A DNA stretch of 64,000 nt from Streptomyces antioxidans (GTDB taxonomy: Bacteria; Actinomycetota; Actinomycetes; Streptomycetales; Streptomycetaceae), in the NCBI RefSeq assembly GCF_000968685.2, contig NZ_LAKD02000019.1:1-64000 (forward strand), in the 5' to 3' direction. A program made the translations under genes and the position numbers. The notes under the pieces are model-generated. The model was given only the letters and a program-made list of their open reading frames with translations. It was not told the origin of the DNA and made no database searches. This document shows positions 47,359 through 55,938 of the stretch, in pieces (the first letter of the stretch is position 1; the number at the start of each line of letters is the position of its first letter).

Positions 47359-47937
47359 CTAGTTGATGCGGTCGAGGAAGCCGAACACCCGATGGTTGAC
47401 CTGCTCTGCGGCCTGTTTGTCGTAGGACGGCAGGCTGCTGTCGGTGAACAGGTGCCTGCCGCCGGGGTAGAGGAACAGCTCGGCATCCGTCGACGTCTCG
47501 ACGAGCGCACGGGCGGCGTCCACATCGCCCTCCCCGGCGAAGAACGGATCTGCGTCCATGCCGTGGATCTGAACCGGGACGTCCTGGGGCCAGGCGCCGC
47601 CGAACTCCGAGACCGGGACACATGCCTCGAGCAACAGTGCGCCTCGTACGCCGGGGCGGGTCTGGGCCAGCTTCTGCGCCGGCAGGACGCCGAGCGAGAA
47701 CCCGACGTAGACGAGCTCGGCAGGCAGCCCCTCGGCGGCGGCGATTCCGCGCGCGATGATCGTGTCGAACCCGGCGCTCTCGGCGTAGCCGGCGCCCTCC
47801 TCGAGGCTGTCGAACACCTGCCCCTCGTACAGGTCTGGGGCGTGGACGGTGTGTCCGACCGCTCGCAGCTGCTCGGCGAACTCGCGAACGCCGGCGGTCA
47901 GCCCGTGTCCATGGTGGAAGACCAGCACCTCAGCCAT
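47359..47937 (-). CDS. Dienelactone hydrolase-like alpha/beta hydrolase
   Basis: A 192-aa alpha/beta hydrolase of the dienelactone hydrolase family. It starts MAEVLVFHHGHG at an ATG preceded by GGGAGC; the longer frame upstream is not coding. The nucleophile elbow is GFSLG: serine takes the place of the family cysteine. The acid is in HGMDADPFF and the His in PGGRHLF, so a complete triad remains. Substrate is unknown; many such actinobacterial proteins are simple esterases. It converges on the aldehyde dehydrogenase gene. Confidence 0.9.
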   Translation of the reverse strand: MAEVLVFHHGHGLTAGVREFAEQLRAVGHTVHAPDLYEGQVFDSLEEGAGYAESAGFDTIIARGIAAAEGLPAELVYVGFSLGVLPAQKLAQTRPGVRGALLLEACVPVSEFGGAWPQDVPVQIHGMDADPFFAGEGDVDAARALVETSTDAELFLYPGGRHLFTDSSLPSYDKQAAEQVNHRVFGFLDRIN

Positions 47938-48109
47938 GTTGCTCCCCTCGTGCCGCGGTGCCCGGATGGCACCGCGGCACGAGTATCGCCCGCGGCACCG
48001 ACATCCACGGGCCCGGCCGTCGATCGCCAGAGCCTGGGCCCACTGCGTGTTCGCGGTGTCCCGGACCGGCTCGATGGGCTCCATTCGTTGGCTGCGACAC
48101 TCTCCGTCC

Positions 48110-48982
48110 GTGACGACACCACCACGCTGGACCGACGACCTGTTCCCGTTCCCCACCCCACCCGCACTCGCCAAGGTGATCGACATCGCCTGGGAGGAGG
48201 GGTTCCTCACGACGGACCTGTACGAGGAGGGCCTGTACGACGCTTCCCGCGTGCAGACCAGCTTCGCCCTGCCGTTCGACCTGTGTGAGGTGCCACTCGC
48301 ACCCCAGGGGTGGGAGTACTGCTACGCGGGGGAAGCGTTCCGCCGTCACCACGTGCCGTTCATGTCCGTACCGGAACTCCTGCCCTTCGCGGATCTGGGC
48401 AACGGCACCTGCGTCGGATGGGTGGTCCCCGCGCCGGAGCTCGGCCGCACCGACCATCCCGTTGCCTCCTTCGGCCACAAGGAGCCGGGCGTCATCGGCC
48501 GGAACACCCTGGACGGTCTCACCTTTCTGCTCTCCGTGGCCCTGCGCGGCGGAGGAGAGCGCCGCCGCACCCAGGTGGCGCGCCTGTCCGCCGAACTCGG
48601 CATCCACCCCACCCCGGAGTACGGCCTCGCTCCCGACGGCCGCGGCGACGCGGAGGTCCCCCTCGATCTCGCGCCGCCGGCCGGCTGGCGCCACGAACCC
48701 GACCCGTCCGGCACCGGTATCGGCGTTCTCGCACCGGACGACGCCTTTGGCGACGAGTGCCCCTCCTTCACCGGGGAGATGGACACCATCCTGGCCGACG
48801 CCTCCCGGATGCTCGCCGCAGGCTGTCCGGCGAGCGCCCTTCTGGGGCTCACCGCCGCCTACCACCAGGACCATCGGCGCTTCCCGGCGCTCCATCCCTG
48901 GTGGGCCCGCGCCTACGACGATCTCAGCCGCACACTGCTCCGCGAACGTCTCGACGTCATGCTGGAGGACCACCCGCGCTAG
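48110..48982 (+). CDS. Hypothetical protein (290 aa)
   Basis: I do not recognise this protein. It is soluble, acidic, rich in Pro and Trp, with no signal peptide or membrane segment. The coding signal is clear from about WTDDLFPFPTPPALAKVIDI onward. The start is uncertain: GTG 48110 or ATG 48074 in the same frame, neither with a strong ribosome site. It is divergent from the DLH-like gene and followed after 245 bases by the DUF4331 gene. No catalytic motif stands out. Confidence 0.7.
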   Translation: MTTPPRWTDDLFPFPTPPALAKVIDIAWEEGFLTTDLYEEGLYDASRVQTSFALPFDLCEVPLAPQGWEYCYAGEAFRRHHVPFMSVPELLPFADLGNGTCVGWVVPAPELGRTDHPVASFGHKEPGVIGRNTLDGLTFLLSVALRGGGERRRTQVARLSAELGIHPTPEYGLAPDGRGDAEVPLDLAPPAGWRHEPDPSGTGIGVLAPDDAFGDECPSFTGEMDTILADASRMLAAGCPASALLGLTAAYHQDHRRFPALHPWWARAYDDLSRTLLRERLDVMLEDHPR

Positions 48983-49227
48983 CTCCCCGCCTCCGCGCGT
49001 CCTCGGGCGTGCCCGGAACTGGCCCGCGAGCGGCCGCGTGCGCCTCATGGCTCCCGTCGGTGATCCATTGGGAGGATGTTCGGCGACGGCGCCTCCGCTG
49101 TTCGGAGCCGGGCCGGAGCCGCGGGCTAGCGTGGCGATACTGCCGGTGTGCGGAGGCTTCCTGTGGTGCGGGACGGCCGTTCGCACGCCCCGGCGGATTC
49201 AGGGAGTGCGATGAGGAAGGGCCCGAC

Positions 49228-50247
49228 ATGTCCAATCACTTCACCGGTCTCAGCCTGGGGCCACCGCTCGGCGACCAGCGGCTCGATCTGTGTGACCTGT
49301 ACGCCTTCCAGGCGCCCGGCGACGCGAGCAGGACCGTTCTCATCCTCAACGCCAACCCCAACGCCGACGCCCTCCACCCCGATGCCGTATACCGGCTCAA
49401 CATCGACAACGACGGCGACTACCTCACCGACATCGCCTTCAGCTGGGTCTTCAGCCCGCCGGCGGCGGACGGCTCGCAGACCTACGGCGTCTTCATGGCA
49501 ACCGGCGCGGAGTCCCGCAAGCCCGAGGCGACCGGCACCCAGATCGTGTCGGATGCCGCCGTCTCCTTCGGCCGCCAGGCCAACGTGGTGAGCCGTGGCG
49601 ATTACCAGGTGGCCGCGGGCAGCCGGAGTGACGCCTTCTTCTTCGACTTCGACGGGATCAAGAACCTGTTCGACACCAGCGGTAAGCGAAATTTCACCGC
49701 ACCGCATCTGGACGGCACGTCACCGTGGACCGGGGTCGACAGCAACACCACGGCCAACGTCTTCTCCATGGCCATCGAACTGCCGACCGCGGAGCTGGCC
49801 CCCGACCCCGAGCTGCACATCTGGGGCCGTTGCAGCGTCCTGCGCGGGGGTGAGCTCGTCCACGCGGACCGGGCCGGGCACCCCTCGGTCAGCAGCTTCT
49901 TCAACACCGATGACACCAAGGAGGAGTACAACGCCAGCGAGCCGGTCAACGACCGGGCCCGATGGACGGACCAGTTCGTCCACCTGCTCGGCCACACCGG
50001 CGGCTACAGCCACCAGGAGGCGATCAGCGCGCTCGACGAGCACGGCATCCTGCCGGACGTGCTCCACTTCGACCCCTCCAAGCCAGCGGCCTACCCCAAC
50101 GGCCGGACGTTCACGGAGGACGTCATCGACATCCGCGTCGCGTTCCTCACCAAGAACGAGGCGCCTCCCACCGGTCTCAGCCCGCACACCGACACCCTGG
50201 ACCGGTTCCCGTACCTCGGCGACCCGCACCCGGCGGCCACCTCCTGA
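49228..50247 (+). CDS. DUF4331-family protein
   Basis: A 339-aa protein of the DUF4331 family. It begins MSNHFTGLSLGPPLGDQR with the characteristic LDLCDLYAFQAPGDASRTVLILNANPNA and later YRLNIDNDGDYLTDIAF and FFFDFDGIKNLF. These proteins are beta-rich and of unknown function; some are exported, but this one has no signal peptide. The ATG is preceded by GGAAGG. It stops 4 bases before the convergent mannonate dehydratase stop. Confidence 0.88.
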   Translation: MSNHFTGLSLGPPLGDQRLDLCDLYAFQAPGDASRTVLILNANPNADALHPDAVYRLNIDNDGDYLTDIAFSWVFSPPAADGSQTYGVFMATGAESRKPEATGTQIVSDAAVSFGRQANVVSRGDYQVAAGSRSDAFFFDFDGIKNLFDTSGKRNFTAPHLDGTSPWTGVDSNTTANVFSMAIELPTAELAPDPELHIWGRCSVLRGGELVHADRAGHPSVSSFFNTDDTKEEYNASEPVNDRARWTDQFVHLLGHTGGYSHQEAISALDEHGILPDVLHFDPSKPAAYPNGRTFTEDVIDIRVAFLTKNEAPPTGLSPHTDTLDRFPYLGDPHPAATS

Positions 50248-50251
50248 CCGG

Positions 50252-51466
50252 TCACCAGTCGTGGACCGTACCGTCCTGGAGCCGGTTCACCGGCAGGTAC
50301 GCCTGCCGGTAGGGGTGGGCCGCGGCCAGGTCCTCATCCAGTTCCACCCCGATACCGGCCGCCTCGCCCGGGTGCAGATGGCCGTCGGTGAACGTGTAGG
50401 CGGGCCGGAAGACCTCCCGCGTCAGGGCGTTGTGCCCCGAGTACTCCTGGATGCCGAAGTTGTGGACCGCGAGATCGAGGTGGACGGCCGCGGCCATACC
50501 GACGGGTGAGATGTCCTCCGGCCCGTGAATGCCGCTCTTGATCTGGTACTGGGCCGCGAAGTCGAAGAGCTTGCGCAGCGGAGTGACACCGCCGAAGTGG
50601 GTGACGGCGGAGCGCACGTAGTCGATCAGCTGCTCGGTGACGAGGGTCTGGTAGTCGTGGACGGTGTTGAAGACCTCGCCGATGGCGAGCGGAACGGTGG
50701 TGTGCCGCCGCACCAGCCGCAGCGCCTCCTGGTTCTCCGCGGGCGTGCAGTCCTCCAGCCAGAACGGGCGGTACGGTTCGAGCTCCCGGCCGAGGCGCGC
50801 GGCCTGGACCGGTGTCAGCCGGTGGTGAGCGTCGTGCAGCAGCGCCAGTTCCGGCCCGAACTCGGCCCGTACCGCCTCGAAGACCCGGGGAATGTGGCGT
50901 AGATACGCCTCCGTGTCCCAGTCCTCGACGAGGGGCCTCGCCCCCTGGTGCGGTACGGGCTTGTCGTCGGTGTCCGTGGTGTGCACGCCGTATACCGATA
51001 TGAGGCCGGGAATGCCGGACTGGATCCGGATCGCCGGGAAGCCCTCGCTCAGCCGGGCGCGCACCGAGTCGAGGAGTTCGGGGAGGTCCCGGCCCTCCGC
51101 GTGGCCGTAGGTGCGGATACGGTCACGGCTCGCCCCGCCGAGGAGCTGGTACAGCGGCAGCCCGGCCGCCTTCGCCTTGATGTCCCACAACGCCACGTCG
51201 ACGGCGGCGATCGCGGCCATCGTGACCGGGCCGCGGCGCCAGTAGGCCCCCCGGTACAGCGACTGCCAGGTGTCCTCGATCCGGTGCGCGTCCAGCCCCC
51301 TGAGCAGCGGTACGACATGGTCCTCCAGGTAGCTCACCACGGCGAGTTCGCGGCCGTTGAGCGTGGCGTCCCCCAGGCCGGTAAGGCCCTCGTCGGTCGT
51401 CACCTTCAGCGTGACGAAGTTGCGGCCGGGACTGGTGACGACGACCTTCGCGTCGACGATCTTCAT
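50252..51466 (-). CDS. manD: Mannonate dehydratase, enolase superfamily (ManD/RspA type)
   Basis: A 404-aa enolase-superfamily enzyme that removes water from D-mannonate (or a related sugar acid) to give 2-keto-3-deoxygluconate. It matches ManD closely: [20 protein letters not shown] at the start, [41 protein letters not shown] and YGHAEGRD. The C-terminal barrel has the metal-ligand positions in LLHDAHH and [10 protein letters not shown]. It is the last gene of an ABC transporter unit, 64 bases after the second permease. The pathway's kinase and aldolase are not in the window. Confidence 0.93.
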   Translation of the reverse strand: MKIVDAKVVVTSPGRNFVTLKVTTDEGLTGLGDATLNGRELAVVSYLEDHVVPLLRGLDAHRIEDTWQSLYRGAYWRRGPVTMAAIAAVDVALWDIKAKAAGLPLYQLLGGASRDRIRTYGHAEGRDLPELLDSVRARLSEGFPAIRIQSGIPGLISVYGVHTTDTDDKPVPHQGARPLVEDWDTEAYLRHIPRVFEAVRAEFGPELALLHDAHHRLTPVQAARLGRELEPYRPFWLEDCTPAENQEALRLVRRHTTVPLAIGEVFNTVHDYQTLVTEQLIDYVRSAVTHFGGVTPLRKLFDFAAQYQIKSGIHGPEDISPVGMAAAVHLDLAVHNFGIQEYSGHNALTREVFRPAYTFTDGHLHPGEAAGIGVELDEDLAAAHPYRQAYLPVNRLQDGTVHDW

Positions 51467-51530
51467 GTGTCTGCTCTTTCCGAGCCGGTGTGGTCCCGGC
51501 TGCGTCAGGGTGAGGGGGCGGAACGGACGG

Positions 51531-52385
51531 TCAGCCCTTGGAGGCTCCCGAGGTCAGACCGGCCACCAGGTGCTTCTGGCCGATGACCGCGGCCACCACG
51601 ACCGGCACCGTGATGAGGGTGGCGGCGGCCATCAGACCGCCCCAGTCGGTGCTCGCGTAGGAGATGAAGTTGAACAGCGCCACCGGCACGGTCTGGGTAC
51701 GGTCGTCGGCGAAGACCAGCGCGAACATGAAGTTGTTCCAGCTGAACACGAACGCCAGCAGTGAGGCCGTCGCCGTTCCCGGGGCCGCCAGGGGCAGGGT
51801 GATCCGCCAGAAGGCGCCGAACGCGGAGAGCCCGTCGGTCCGGCCGGCCTCCTCCAGTTCGACGGGGAGCCCCGCGAAGAAGCTGATCATGATCCACGTG
51901 ATCAGCGGCACCGACACGAACATCTGGCTGAGGATCAGGACGGTGTACGAGCCGACCAGCCCGATCCGCGCGAAGAGGTAGTACCAGGGGACGAGCAGGG
52001 AGATCGCGGGCACGATCCGGGCGACCAGGACGAGGGAGCCGGTGCGGTGCATCCGGAACCGGCCCACCGCCCAGGCCGCCGGTACGGCGATGACGGCGGA
52101 GAGGGCCGTGGAGACCACCCCGACCAGCAGCGAGTTCCCCATCGAGCGCAGGATCTGGCCGTCCTCCACGATGGTGCGGAAGTTCTCCAGCGTGGGCGAG
52201 AACCACAGTCCGACCCGGGGATCGGTCACCTGTGCGTTCGTCTTGAAGGCCGCCGCGAACATCCACACCACCGGCAGCGCGAAGATCAGTGTCACCACGG
52301 TGATGGCGGCGCCGCGCAGCCAGGCCAGACCACGGCGGCGGCCGGTGCGCCCGCGGGGCGCGGCGGTGGCGTGGGAGGCGGTCAT
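51531..52385 (-). CDS. Carbohydrate ABC transporter permease, MalG type
   Basis: A 284-aa inner-membrane permease with six helices and the EAA loop [21 protein letters not shown] that docks the ATPase. It starts at an ATG overlapping the previous permease by 4 bases. With its partner it forms the channel for a sugar acid or oligosaccharide delivered by the lipoprotein upstream. Confidence 0.94.
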   Translation of the reverse strand: MTASHATAAPRGRTGRRRGLAWLRGAAITVVTLIFALPVVWMFAAAFKTNAQVTDPRVGLWFSPTLENFRTIVEDGQILRSMGNSLLVGVVSTALSAVIAVPAAWAVGRFRMHRTGSLVLVARIVPAISLLVPWYYLFARIGLVGSYTVLILSQMFVSVPLITWIMISFFAGLPVELEEAGRTDGLSAFGAFWRITLPLAAPGTATASLLAFVFSWNNFMFALVFADDRTQTVPVALFNFISYASTDWGGLMAAATLITVPVVVAAVIGQKHLVAGLTSGASKG

Positions 52386-53341
52386 ACGGCGTCCTTCCTT
52401 CCGGAACGGCGGCGCAGAGTTACGACGACGCCGACGATGAAGAGCGTGAACAGCACCAGCACGGCCGCGGCCAGGCCGTACTCCTGGTAGTCGAAGGTGA
52501 GCCCGTAGGCGTACACGTTGAGGGTCTCCGTCTCGAAGTCCGAGCCGCCGCCCGGGCCCTTGGTGGCGTAGAGGATGTCGAAGGTCTTGAGCGCGTCCAC
52601 GGCGCGCAGGACGAGGGCGGTGCCGATCGTCGGGCCGAGCATGGGCAGGACGACGTGGCGGAACCGCTGCCAGGCGTTGGCCCCGTCGACGAGCGCGGCC
52701 TCTTCGGGTTCCTCGGGCAGGGTGGTGAGCCCGGCCAGCAGGAGCAGCGTCACCATCGGTGTCCACTGCCACACGTCGATGAGCATCAGGGTCGGAAGCG
52801 ACTGGCTCACCGAGCCGAGGAATTCCATCCGGGGAAGTCCCACCGAGGCCAGGAGATGGTTGGCGACGCCGTTGGTGGGGTCGAGGATGAGCAGCCACAG
52901 GATGCCGATCGCGACGGGTGTCGTCAGGAGCGGGATGATCAGGACCGTCCGTACCCAGCGCATTCCACGGAATGGTTTGCGCATGAGCATGGCGAGCGCC
53001 AGGCCCAGCACCATTTCCAGCGCCACGGCGCCGACGGTGAAGACCACGGTGCGCTTCACCGCGGGCCAGAACCGGCGGACATCGCTGAGCGCGTCCACGA
53101 AGTTCCGCAGTCCCACGTGGCGTTTCTCGGCGTTCACCGCACCGAAGGCGTCGGTGAGGCTCAGGTCGATGGTGAAGGCCAGCGGGAAGACGATCATCAG
53201 TCCGACGAAGGCGAGCGCCGGGGTGAGCATCGCCCACTTCAGTCGGCGGTTGGCCTGTTCTACGGTGCGTGGGGCCCGGCCACGGGGCGGACGGGCGGAG
53301 TCCTGGACCGTCGCCGTCGCACGGACCTCGGTGGTGGACAT
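52382..53341 (-). CDS. Carbohydrate ABC transporter permease, MalF type
   Basis: A 319-aa permease with six helices after a basic N-terminal tail (~35 residues) and the EAA motif EEAALVDGANAWQRFRHVVLP. It starts at the ATG that overlaps the binding-protein stop by one base (TGATG) and overlaps the next permease by 4, so the three are translated in series. Confidence 0.94.
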   Translation of the reverse strand: MSTTEVRATATVQDSARPPRGRAPRTVEQANRRLKWAMLTPALAFVGLMIVFPLAFTIDLSLTDAFGAVNAEKRHVGLRNFVDALSDVRRFWPAVKRTVVFTVGAVALEMVLGLALAMLMRKPFRGMRWVRTVLIIPLLTTPVAIGILWLLILDPTNGVANHLLASVGLPRMEFLGSVSQSLPTLMLIDVWQWTPMVTLLLLAGLTTLPEEPEEAALVDGANAWQRFRHVVLPMLGPTIGTALVLRAVDALKTFDILYATKGPGGGSDFETETLNVYAYGLTFDYQEYGLAAAVLVLFTLFIVGVVVTLRRRSGRKDAV

Positions 53342-54648
53342 CAGGACTCCTTGTGGCGGTTGTCGCGGACGAGGAAGTCGGCGAACTCGGCGTCCGCGTC
53401 GCGGACCACCGGCTGCACGGGCTTGCCGAGGATCCCGGCCACGAGCGGGCGCCCGACGATGTCGCGGGCCCGTCCGACCTGGAGCACCTGGGGGCGGTCG
53501 TGCCCGATGCCGCGCTCGGCGTTGATCCGCATCGCCTCGGCGAGGTCGGGCGGGAAGGACGCGAGGGTCTTGGGATCGGACCACACGGATTGCCGGGCGC
53601 ACGGTATTCCCGCGGACTGGAGTGCGGCGGCCATGTCCGGTCCGGCGGCCCAGCGGATGAACTCCCATGCCTCGTCGCGCAGTCGGGAGAAGGTGTTGAT
53701 ACCGAGGCTCCAGGACGGGATGTTGTGCGGGCGGGCGCCCGCGGGCCCCGCGGGGAACGGCGCGAAGCCCACGGTCTTGCGCACCGAGGAGACACCGGGG
53801 TCCAGGAAGCTGCTGTAGATCGCGTCGGCGTCGATGTAGTAGGCGGCCTTGCCCTGGGCGAAGATCGGCATGGCCTGTTCCAGGCTCATATTGGTGGCAC
53901 CGGGCGGCCCCGCCTCGTGGAGCAGCCTGCCGTAGTACTCGTACGCCGCGGTCGCGGCGCGGCTGCCGATGCCGGACCTGCCGTTCACGACGAAGTCGCC
54001 GCCGTACGAGTAGAGATAGCTCGACCACTGGGAGACGGCACCGTTGCGCTGTCCCCGGCCCACGTACCCGAAGAAGCCCTTGCCCCGGTCCGTGAGCCGG
54101 ACGGAGGCGTCCATCAGCTGGTCGAGCGTGCGCGGAGGGTCGGCCAGGTCCTTGCGGTAGTACAGCGCGGGGCGTTCGGTGACCACCGGGACGCTCAGCA
54201 CCCTTCCCTTGGTCTCCGAGGCGTCCCGGGGAGCCTTCTGGAAGTCCTGCCAGTCGAACTCCGCGTCGCCGTGGACCCGGTCGGTGAGGTCGGCGAGCCA
54301 GCCGTTGTGTGCGAAGACCGGCTGCTCCTGGAGCGCCCGGACCATCATCACGTCCACATCGGTGCCGGAGGCGTTGAGCTTCACGTTGTAGCTGCTGGCG
54401 AGCTGGTCGGCGGTGAGCAGGGTCATGGAGACCCGGCGTCCCACGCGCTCCTCGAACTCCTTCATCCGGCGGCGGACGGCCTGCGACCAGACGTGGTTGA
54501 TCGCCATGATCCGCAGCGGCGTGTCCGCCGACGGTGTGCCGCCCCCGCGCGAACAGGCGCCGAGCGCTCCGGCGCCGACGGCCGCCGAGGCCCCGGCGGC
54601 CAGTCTGCCGAAGCCGCGGCGGCTGAGGAACTGGCTGCTCGTGGACAT
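53341..54648 (-). CDS. ABC transporter sugar-binding lipoprotein (Tat signal)
   Basis: A 435-aa extracellular solute-binding protein. The N-terminus has the twin arginines in LSRRGFGRL, a hydrophobic Ala/Gly core and the lipobox LGAC with C32 as lipid site, so it is exported folded by Tat and anchored to the outer membrane face. The mature part is a family 1 sugar-binding fold (RIMAINHVWSQAVRRRMKEFE; ALYYRKDLADPPRTLDQL). The ATG at 54648 gives this signal directly; the longer frame does not. First gene after the operator, and first of the transport unit. Confidence 0.93.
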   Translation of the reverse strand: MSTSSQFLSRRGFGRLAAGASAAVGAGALGACSRGGGTPSADTPLRIMAINHVWSQAVRRRMKEFEERVGRRVSMTLLTADQLASSYNVKLNASGTDVDVMMVRALQEQPVFAHNGWLADLTDRVHGDAEFDWQDFQKAPRDASETKGRVLSVPVVTERPALYYRKDLADPPRTLDQLMDASVRLTDRGKGFFGYVGRGQRNGAVSQWSSYLYSYGGDFVVNGRSGIGSRAATAAYEYYGRLLHEAGPPGATNMSLEQAMPIFAQGKAAYYIDADAIYSSFLDPGVSSVRKTVGFAPFPAGPAGARPHNIPSWSLGINTFSRLRDEAWEFIRWAAGPDMAAALQSAGIPCARQSVWSDPKTLASFPPDLAEAMRINAERGIGHDRPQVLQVGRARDIVGRPLVAGILGKPVQPVVRDADAEFADFLVRDNRHKES

Positions 54649-54680
54649 CCTCGTCCTCGTCTCTCTGCAGGGTGGTACAT

Positions 54681-54717
54681 CCGGTACATGACACCGGTCC
54701 AACTGGTAGGACCAGTT
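54681..54717 (-). promoter_or_regulatory. Double GntR-type operator upstream of the sugar-acid operon
   Basis: AACTGGTAGGACCAGTT (54701-54717) is a perfect 7-3-7 palindrome of the FadR-type TGGT-N3-ACCA class. Immediately beside it CCGGT-N7-ACCGG (54681-54697) forms a second, shorter palindrome. They lie 33-69 bases before the binding-protein start and just after the gntR gene. Confidence 0.8.
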
Positions 54718-54778
54718 TGGTCGTGCAGGGACGTTAACAGGCCATGCGGGCACCGACCAGCCCTCGGACCGGGGGTCC

Positions 54779-55567
54779 TTATCCGGTCGGGTGCTCTGAT
54801 TCGGCCAGCAGCAGCTCGATATGCCGCCGCGCCATGACATCCACCTGGAGGTCGAGATCGACGCCGTAGGTGCGCGTGCCGAGCAGGAGGTGCTCCCGCA
54901 TGTGCGCGCAGGCCAGCGCCTCATCGCGGGCGACGATCGCCTCGAAGATCTCCGGATGGTGCGGCACTCCGGGTTCCTCGATGGAGGGGTCGGAGTTGGA
55001 GCGGAGCATCATCTCGAACATCATGCCGCTGATCGACGACAGCATGATCCGCAGCACCGGGTTGCCGCTGGCGACGGCGATCGCATCATGGAAGGCGACG
55101 TCCGCGCGCGCCTTGGTGACCACGTCGGTCGCCGACTCCATCGTGTCCTGCGCCGCACGCATCGCCGCGATGTCGCCTTCGGCCGCCCGCAGGGTCGCCA
55201 GCCGGACCGTCTCCACCTCCAGCGGCAGCCGCGCCTCGATGAGCTGGCGCACCGTGGGCCGGCCCGTACGGTAGAGGGCGTCGTATCCGCGGGCCTGTCC
55301 GGACGACTGGTCCCGCACGAAGGAACCGCGGCCCGGCGCCACCTCGATCAGCCGCTGCGCCTCCAGCCGCTGGAGAGCCTCCCGCACCACGTTCCGGCTG
55401 GAGCCGAAGGTCGCGGCGAGTTCGCGCTCCGACGGCAGCTTGGCACCGACAGCGATCGCTCCGGACCTGATGTCGTGCTCCAGCTCACGCGCGATGCGCT
55501 CGGTGAGAAGCCCGCTCCGGGCGCTGGTGTCGGCACGGCGCGACTGCGAGGACGGGGCAGACGGCAT
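54779..55567 (-). CDS. GntR-family regulator, FadR subfamily
   Basis: A 262-aa regulator: winged helix at ~25-90 (LTERIARELEHDIRSG, LPSERELAATFGSSRNVVREAL) and an all-helical FCD ligand domain with metal-binding His residues (VAFHDAI, HHPEIFEAI, HMREHLL). The ATG at 55567 is chosen since similarity begins there; the upstream extension is non-coding. It lies directly upstream of the transporter genes on the same strand, with the operator between, so it most likely represses them until a hexuronate or aldonate is present. Confidence 0.93.
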   Translation of the reverse strand: MPSAPSSQSRRADTSARSGLLTERIARELEHDIRSGAIAVGAKLPSERELAATFGSSRNVVREALQRLEAQRLIEVAPGRGSFVRDQSSGQARGYDALYRTGRPTVRQLIEARLPLEVETVRLATLRAAEGDIAAMRAAQDTMESATDVVTKARADVAFHDAIAVASGNPVLRIMLSSISGMMFEMMLRSNSDPSIEEPGVPHHPEIFEAIVARDEALACAHMREHLLLGTRTYGVDLDLQVDVMARRHIELLLAESEHPTG

Positions 55568-55755
55568 AGCCAGGAGGGTACAGCGTCCCCAGCAGGCGAG
55601 TCGCGCCCGCACCCACCGGGCGTCACACCCCGTGCCGAGCCCGGCACGGTCGCGAAGGGGAAGGTCCGGGGATTGGCACCCAGCCGGGCGTCCGGATACG
55701 TTGACCGCCATTGCGCCCGAGCCGGTGACGGCCACCGGTCCTGAGAGGAAGACTT

Positions 55756-55839
55756 ATGAGCACGACGACGATCATCTCCGTCATCGCCATTGTGATCGTT
55801 GCGGTGATCGCATGGAAGACCTGGGGCGGCAAGGGGTGA
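55756..55839 (+). CDS. 27-aa single-helix membrane peptide
   Basis: An ATG preceded by GAGAGGAAG encodes 27 residues: MSTTT, a helix IISVIAIVIVAVIAW, then KTWGGKG. The even hydrophobic run and positive C-terminus give a classic small membrane peptide. It is divergent from the GntR gene and 99 bases before the metallophosphoesterase on the same strand. Function is unknown; it may be a small regulatory membrane peptide or a leader. Confidence 0.6.
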   Translation: MSTTTIISVIAIVIVAVIAWKTWGGKG

Positions 55840-55938
55840 CGGCCCCGGTGGCCGGTGCCGGGGCTCTTCCGGGTCCCGCGACGACCGCGGCCGCCCCATG
55901 ATCAAGGGGGAGCGTGACCGACAGCAGGGAGGGGAAGC

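Noticed and set aside
48074..48109. Alternative ATG start for the 290-aa hypothetical protein
   Set aside because: No ribosome site is visible before it, though it cannot be excluded; GTG at 48110 is kept as the start.
49126..49707. Minus-strand open frame opposite the DUF4331 gene
   Set aside because: Complement of a strongly coding gene; composition is Gly/Val/Glu shadow sequence.
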